A stretch of DNA of 64,000 nucleotides from Candidatus Corynebacterium gallistercoris (lineage in GTDB: Bacteria; Actinomycetota; Actinomycetes; Mycobacteriales; Mycobacteriaceae): contig DXFZ01000057.1 in NCBI GenBank assembly GCA_019114175.1, forward strand, positions 22,856-86,855. Direction: 5' to 3'. The position numbers were made by a program, and so were the translations under genes. Under the pieces are notes generated by a model. That model was not told the origin of the DNA and made no database searches. It saw nothing but the letters and a program-made list of their open reading frames with translations. Position 1 is the first letter of the stretch, and every line of letters begins with the position of its first letter. Positions 60,451 to 64,000 of this stretch are shown here, piece by piece.

Positions 60451-61302
60451 TCAAATGGAAGAGTTCTTTGTCTCCATTGTGGAGCACACACCGGCCCCGT
60501 GATCCACCGGCCCATTGCTCCCGCCGACTCGCAACTTTGCCCCCGCCTGGATAGCCCCGTTGAGCCACGGGGTTGCCCAGTCCAGTGCTTCTTCTACGCT
60601 GGACCCGCCAGCCATCCGCGTGGCCAAAGCGCTGGAGAGCGAACATCCGGTTCCGTGCGTGTTGGTCGTGTCAATCCGCGGCGAGCTCACCGCGTGCGTT
60701 CGCCCATCTGGCCGCACCGCAATGTTGCCCGCTTCCGGGCCGGTGAGGTGCCCCATTTTCACGATCACCACTGTGCCCGTGGATTCTGCATATTTTTTCG
60801 CGACGGCCACAGCCTCATCCTCGCCCCGCGGAATATCGGTCTTTGCCAGCAGTGCTAGCTCCGGAATGTTTGGTGTGATCACGTCCGCCATCCCCGTGAA
60901 CTGCCGCAGCGCATCTTCCGCCTCGCGCGTGAGGAGCCGGTCCCCGCTGCTCGCGATGGTCACGGGGTCAATGACCAGCACGGGTACTGGGTGGGAGGCG
61001 AGGAAGGAACTCACGGTGTCTAACGTTCGGACATCTCCAAGCATGCCCACCTTGACGCCGTCGCATACAACATCATCAAACACGCACTCCAGCTGTTCGA
61101 TGAGGAACTCCTGCGGCGGGGTATGAATGCTACGCACCCCGCGGGTGTTCTGGGCGACGAGCGCCGTCACCACGGACATGCCGTAGCCACCTGCGGCCAT
61201 GATGGACTTGAGATCAGCCTGGATGCCGGCCCCGCCAGTCGGGTCGGTACCGGCGATGGACAGGACACGGGGGCGCGAAGGAGTTGCGTTCATACCTGCC
61301 AT
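60451..61302 (-). CDS. thiD: Hydroxymethylpyrimidine / phosphomethylpyrimidine kinase
   Basis: 283 residues, ribokinase-fold kinase of thiamine synthesis. N-terminal SIAGTDPTGGAGIQADLK, middle GVKVGMLGD, the ATP site and catalytic loop RIDTTNTHGTGCSLSSAL with Asp. The C-terminal ~35 residues are extra. First Met is 61302; another at 61293 is equally possible. A fragment of the gene recurs 2.5 kb upstream. No other thiamine gene is in the window. Confidence 0.93.
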   Translation of the reverse strand: MAGMNATPSRPRVLSIAGTDPTGGAGIQADLKSIMAAGGYGMSVVTALVAQNTRGVRSIHTPPQEFLIEQLECVFDDVVCDGVKVGMLGDVRTLDTVSSFLASHPVPVLVIDPVTIASSGDRLLTREAEDALRQFTGMADVITPNIPELALLAKTDIPRGEDEAVAVAKKYAESTGTVVIVKMGHLTGPEAGNIAVRPDGRTHAVSSPRIDTTNTHGTGCSLSSALATRMAGGSSVEEALDWATPWLNGAIQAGAKLRVGGSNGPVDHGAGVCSTMETKNSSI

Positions 61303-61314
61303 TATGGCTGGAGT

Positions 61315-63057
61315 TTAGGGCTGTGGCAGCTCGCGGGGGACAACCTTGCCCACCTCATTGCGGGGCAGCTTGTCCAAGAACACGAAATACCGTGGGACGG
61401 AGTGGCGGGCCAGCTTCTGCTTCACGGCGGTCTTGGCCTCTTCTTGGAACTTCTCCTGCTGCTCCTCGTCCATGGGGGAGGCCGGTACTATCCACGCGCA
61501 CAAGGCCTGGCCGAAGTCCGGGTCATCCACGCCGCGGACCGCGGCCTCCGCAACCGCATCCATGCTGTTGATGACGTCCTCGGTCTCTTGGGGGAAGACA
61601 TTCTCGCCTCCGGAGACGATCATGTCATCGCTTCGGCCGGAAATATAGAGCAGCCCGTCTTCGTAGTAGCCGAGGTCTCCGGTGGCCACCATCCCATCGA
61701 TGACCTCCTTGTCCACGCCGGGGCGGGTGTAGCCCTCGAAGAGCATGTCATTCTTGACGAAGACCCGGCCCACTTCGCCTTCGGGAAGCTCGTTGCCGTC
61801 TTCATCGATGATCTTTAGCGTGGTCGCCATGGGCGGCTTGCCCGCGGTGCGGGGGTGCTCCCGCAGTTCCTCCGGGGTGGCAATGGAGGCCCAGCTGACT
61901 TCCGTGGAGCCGTACAAGTTGTAGAGCACGTCACCGAACTTCTCCTGTGTTTCCAGAATGACCTTCGGGGGAAGTGCCTCGCCGGAGGTGGCGATGATCT
62001 TGGTGCCGGGGTTGAAATCCTCCGGCACGGCCTCCAGCAGCTTGCGGAGCATGGTGGGGACCATGGCGATGGTGTAGGGCTTGTTCTTCTCAATGAGCTT
62101 CACCGCGGCCTTGGGGCTGAAGCGACGCTGCAGAATCATGGTGTTACGCAGAGCCAGTGCCAGCTGAATCTGGGCGAAGCCCCAGGTGTGGAACATCGGC
62201 GCGGCCAAGAAGACAGGCCTGTGGTGTTTGAGCGGGATGCGGCTCATGATGGAGCTGGCGGGCATGTAGGTCTTTGGCTCGGGGCGGCGAGCACCCTTCG
62301 GCGTGCCGGTGGTGCCGGAGGTCAAGATGATGGTGCGGCCCATGCGAGGGCGGGAGGGGATGGAGAGATGGTCCGGGGTGGAGGTGATGATTTCATGCAT
62401 CGTGGACCAGTCAGGGTTGCGGGTGGCGTAATCGCCGGAATCAATGGCGCCCCGAACGTTGGAAGGTTGGGGCAGCTCCGCCTCAGCGTCAGCGGAAAGA
62501 CCCAGGGTGTCACCGTTCTCCCAGGCAAGGACCACGGGGCAGGCGTTGAAGTTCTTCGGCAACAGGGGCAGGAATTCTTCATCGATGAACAAAACGTCAA
62601 TCTTTTGCTCCTCCAGCACAGCGCGGGTCTGTTCTGCGGAGGCGCCGGTATTGAAGAAGACAATATCCGTGCCTAGCCGGCCGTGGGCGCAGAGCGCTAG
62701 GACGAGGCCGCGGTGGTTGCGGCAGAGCACACCGATGCGGTCACGCTCGCGCACTCCCGTGCGGAAGAGGGCGCGGGCGAGGCTGTTGGATTGTTCGTGA
62801 AGCTCTTGGTAGGTCATGGAGCCGGCATCATCGATGATGGCGGTGTGGAATGGATCCCGCCCCGCACCGATGGCGAGGAGTCCCGCGGGAAGGAACCGCC
62901 ATTGGAAGATGCCCTTGATGGCCTTGCCCGCGGCGGTGGGGGTCATGCCGCCCAGTACGCCGGACTTGAACAGCGGAAGCGTGCCTTTGGCGAGGTTGGC
63001 GGCATTGCTGGCGTGGTCCACCAAGCTGGGCTTGGGGTTGGGGAGTGCAGCGTTCAC
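61315..63057 (-). CDS. Long-chain acyl-CoA synthetase (FadD type)
   Basis: 580 residues. AMP-binding motif ILTSGTTGTPKGARRPEP (~240), then LYGSTEVSW, and the ATGDLGYYEDGLLYISGRSDDMI loop; the C-terminal catalytic Lys lies in the KLPRNEVGKV segment. The N-terminal ~60 residues resemble the FadD2 group of mycobacteria. Activates fatty acids to acyl-CoA; the tandem dehydrogenases 4 kb away suggest related lipid breakdown, but they are not in the same transcript. Ends 12 bp before thiD. Confidence 0.92.
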   Translation of the reverse strand: MNAALPNPKPSLVDHASNAANLAKGTLPLFKSGVLGGMTPTAAGKAIKGIFQWRFLPAGLLAIGAGRDPFHTAIIDDAGSMTYQELHEQSNSLARALFRTGVRERDRIGVLCRNHRGLVLALCAHGRLGTDIVFFNTGASAEQTRAVLEEQKIDVLFIDEEFLPLLPKNFNACPVVLAWENGDTLGLSADAEAELPQPSNVRGAIDSGDYATRNPDWSTMHEIITSTPDHLSIPSRPRMGRTIILTSGTTGTPKGARRPEPKTYMPASSIMSRIPLKHHRPVFLAAPMFHTWGFAQIQLALALRNTMILQRRFSPKAAVKLIEKNKPYTIAMVPTMLRKLLEAVPEDFNPGTKIIATSGEALPPKVILETQEKFGDVLYNLYGSTEVSWASIATPEELREHPRTAGKPPMATTLKIIDEDGNELPEGEVGRVFVKNDMLFEGYTRPGVDKEVIDGMVATGDLGYYEDGLLYISGRSDDMIVSGGENVFPQETEDVINSMDAVAEAAVRGVDDPDFGQALCAWIVPASPMDEEQQEKFQEEAKTAVKQKLARHSVPRYFVFLDKLPRNEVGKVVPRELPQP

Positions 63058-63148
63058 GGCGCGGTCCCTCCTGTAGGGGGTATTCCATTACATGGCCGAG
63101 GTTAGTGCGTGAAGTGTGCCTGCGTGCCAGAACCGGAAACTCGGCGGC

Positions 63149-63166
63149 TGTTCGCTGAGGGCGTAC
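63149..63166 (+). promoter_or_regulatory. Candidate ClgR-binding site upstream of clpC
   Basis: TGTTCGCTGAGGGCGTAC matches the corynebacterial ClgR consensus WNNWCGCYNANRGCGWWS (recalled from the literature) at every fixed position. It lies 178 bp before clpC. In C. glutamicum ClgR activates clpC and clpP. The rest of this 287-bp gap holds nothing else I recognise. Confidence 0.55.
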
Positions 63167-63344
63167 AGCGGTGCAGGTGTCCGCATAAATGCTGCTTGAC
63201 CAGTTGTTATTAGGCTTTCCTTCTGCTACAAACACCGGAATAAAACGCTGTCCGGGTGCGCTGTCATAGAAACACGATGTGCCACACCCGCCACCGGCAT
63301 TAAGGTGGGCACCATTAATCAATGAGCACTTAAGGGAGATCGCC

Positions 63345-64000
63345 ATGTTTGAGAGGTTTACAGACCGCGCGCGGCGCGTAGTGGTCCTGGCGCAGGAAGA
63401 AGCCCGGGCGCTGAATCACAACTACATCGGCACGGAGCACATCCTGCTGGGCCTGATCCAGGAGGGCGAGGGCGTTGCCGCTAAGGCGCTGGAGTCCATG
63501 GGCATCTCCCTTGACGCCGTTCGCACGGAAGTCAAGGAGATCATCGGCTCTGGCGGCAACCCGCCCAGTGGTTACATCCCCTTTACCCCGCGCGCCAAGA
63601 AGGTGCTGGAGCTGGCGCTGCGTGAGGCGCTGCAGCTCGGTCACAAGTACATCGGTACGGAGCACATCCTGCTGGGCCTCATCCGCGAAGGCGAGGGCGT
63701 GGCAGCCCAGGTGCTGGTGAAGCTGGGCGCGGACCTGTCCCGCGTGCGCCAGCAGGTCATCCAGTTGCTGAGTGGCTATGAGGGTAATGATCAGGATGGG
63801 GGCGACGGCGCCGAGCCCGCCACCGCAGGAGTCGGCTCCGGCGGTGATTCCGCAGGCGGCGCTCCAAAGCCGGGTCAAAAGTCCAATTCTCTGGTGCTGG
63901 ATCAGTTCGGCCGCAATCTCACCCAGGCCGCCAAGGACGGCAAGCTGGATCCGGTCGTGGGCCGCGAGAAGGAAATCGAGCGGGTCATGCAGGTCCTGTC
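63345..64000 (+). CDS. clpC: ATP-dependent Clp protease ATP-binding subunit ClpC (partial)
   Basis: The first ~218 residues; the gene runs off the window. [20 protein letters not shown] and two tandem Clp-N repeats ([20 protein letters not shown] and [20 protein letters not shown]), a Gly/Ala-rich linker, then the start of the first AAA+ domain ([17 protein letters not shown]). Unfoldase of the ClpC-ClpP proteolytic complex in the cytoplasm. A GGGAGA ribosome site precedes ATG. Confidence 0.97.
   Translation, partial: MFERFTDRARRVVVLAQEEARALNHNYIGTEHILLGLIQEGEGVAAKALESMGISLDAVRTEVKEIIGSGGNPPSGYIPFTPRAKKVLELALREALQLGHKYIGTEHILLGLIREGEGVAAQVLVKLGADLSRVRQQVIQLLSGYEGNDQDGGDGAEPATAGVGSGGDSAGGAPKPGQKSNSLVLDQFGRNLTQAAKDGKLDPVVGREKEIERVMQVL

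Noticed and set aside
63237..63268. SigH-type promoter before clpC (GGAATA and GTCATA)
   Set aside because: The spacing is longer than usual for this sigma factor and the -10 part is a poor match.

Overview
The window is a GC-rich actinobacterial chromosome segment that fits the genus Corynebacterium. The diagnostic gene sets are pknG-glnH-glnX, groL followed by a tiny porin gene and ppk2, the tilS-hpt-ftsH-folE-folP-folB-folK run, and LGFP and LytR_C cell-envelope proteins. No rRNA, tRNA or CRISPR array was recognised, and the species was not assigned.

Regions. 0-16 kb: end of pta, ackA, the PknG glutamate-sensing operon (minus strand), an ABC exporter with a Bcr/CflA drug transporter, a MarR regulator, a secreted lipase, cardiolipin synthase, exonuclease III, a GNAT enzyme and peptide deformylase. 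16-23 kb: a carboxylate-amine ligase, a free-standing LeuA-type regulatory domain behind a structured leader, an M20 dipeptidase, CIRCE-controlled groL, a 43-residue PorA-like porin missed by length-limited gene calling, and ppk2. 23-31 kb: an AT-richer TetR pair, a 1279-residue Pls/PosA-type NRPS-like enzyme coupled to a MarR gene, a rhodanese, a CtpE-like P-type ATPase and ppa. 31-42 kb: PBP4-type carboxypeptidase, tilS, hpt, ftsH, the folate operon, two membrane proteins, a DUF2520 protein and panC, mostly overlapping and so probably one long transcript. 42-48 kb: an HNH/DUF222 protein and a galactose cluster (aldose epimerase, Na+/solute symporter, small membrane protein, galT, galK; no galE here).

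48.3-49.9 kb is the most unusual stretch. It is AT-richer and is preceded by a decayed IS3-type transposase tail. It encodes a Tat-type precursor with a 14-Cys C-terminal domain resembling halocin C8-like bacteriocins. A DCC-type (CxxC) thiol-disulfide oxidoreductase domain lies in the same frame upstream, cut by one TAG. A two-TM protein that could give immunity overlaps the 3' end.

50-54 kb: panD, the nitric-oxide module nsrR-hmp with a predicted operator, and lysS. 54-58 kb: a TetR/GAP-family pair divided by two perfect palindromes, and two tandem acyl-CoA dehydrogenases. 58-60.4 kb: a small island with a thiD fragment (97 bp identical to the intact thiD downstream), a broken LGFP-repeat secreted-protein gene and a small membrane protein. 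60.4-64 kb: thiD, a FadD-type ligase and the start of clpC with a ClgR-type site.

A degenerate 22-bp sequence (TGGCGTCGCA-N2-AAAAAACAAC) recurs inside and between genes across the window and is not explained by the annotation.
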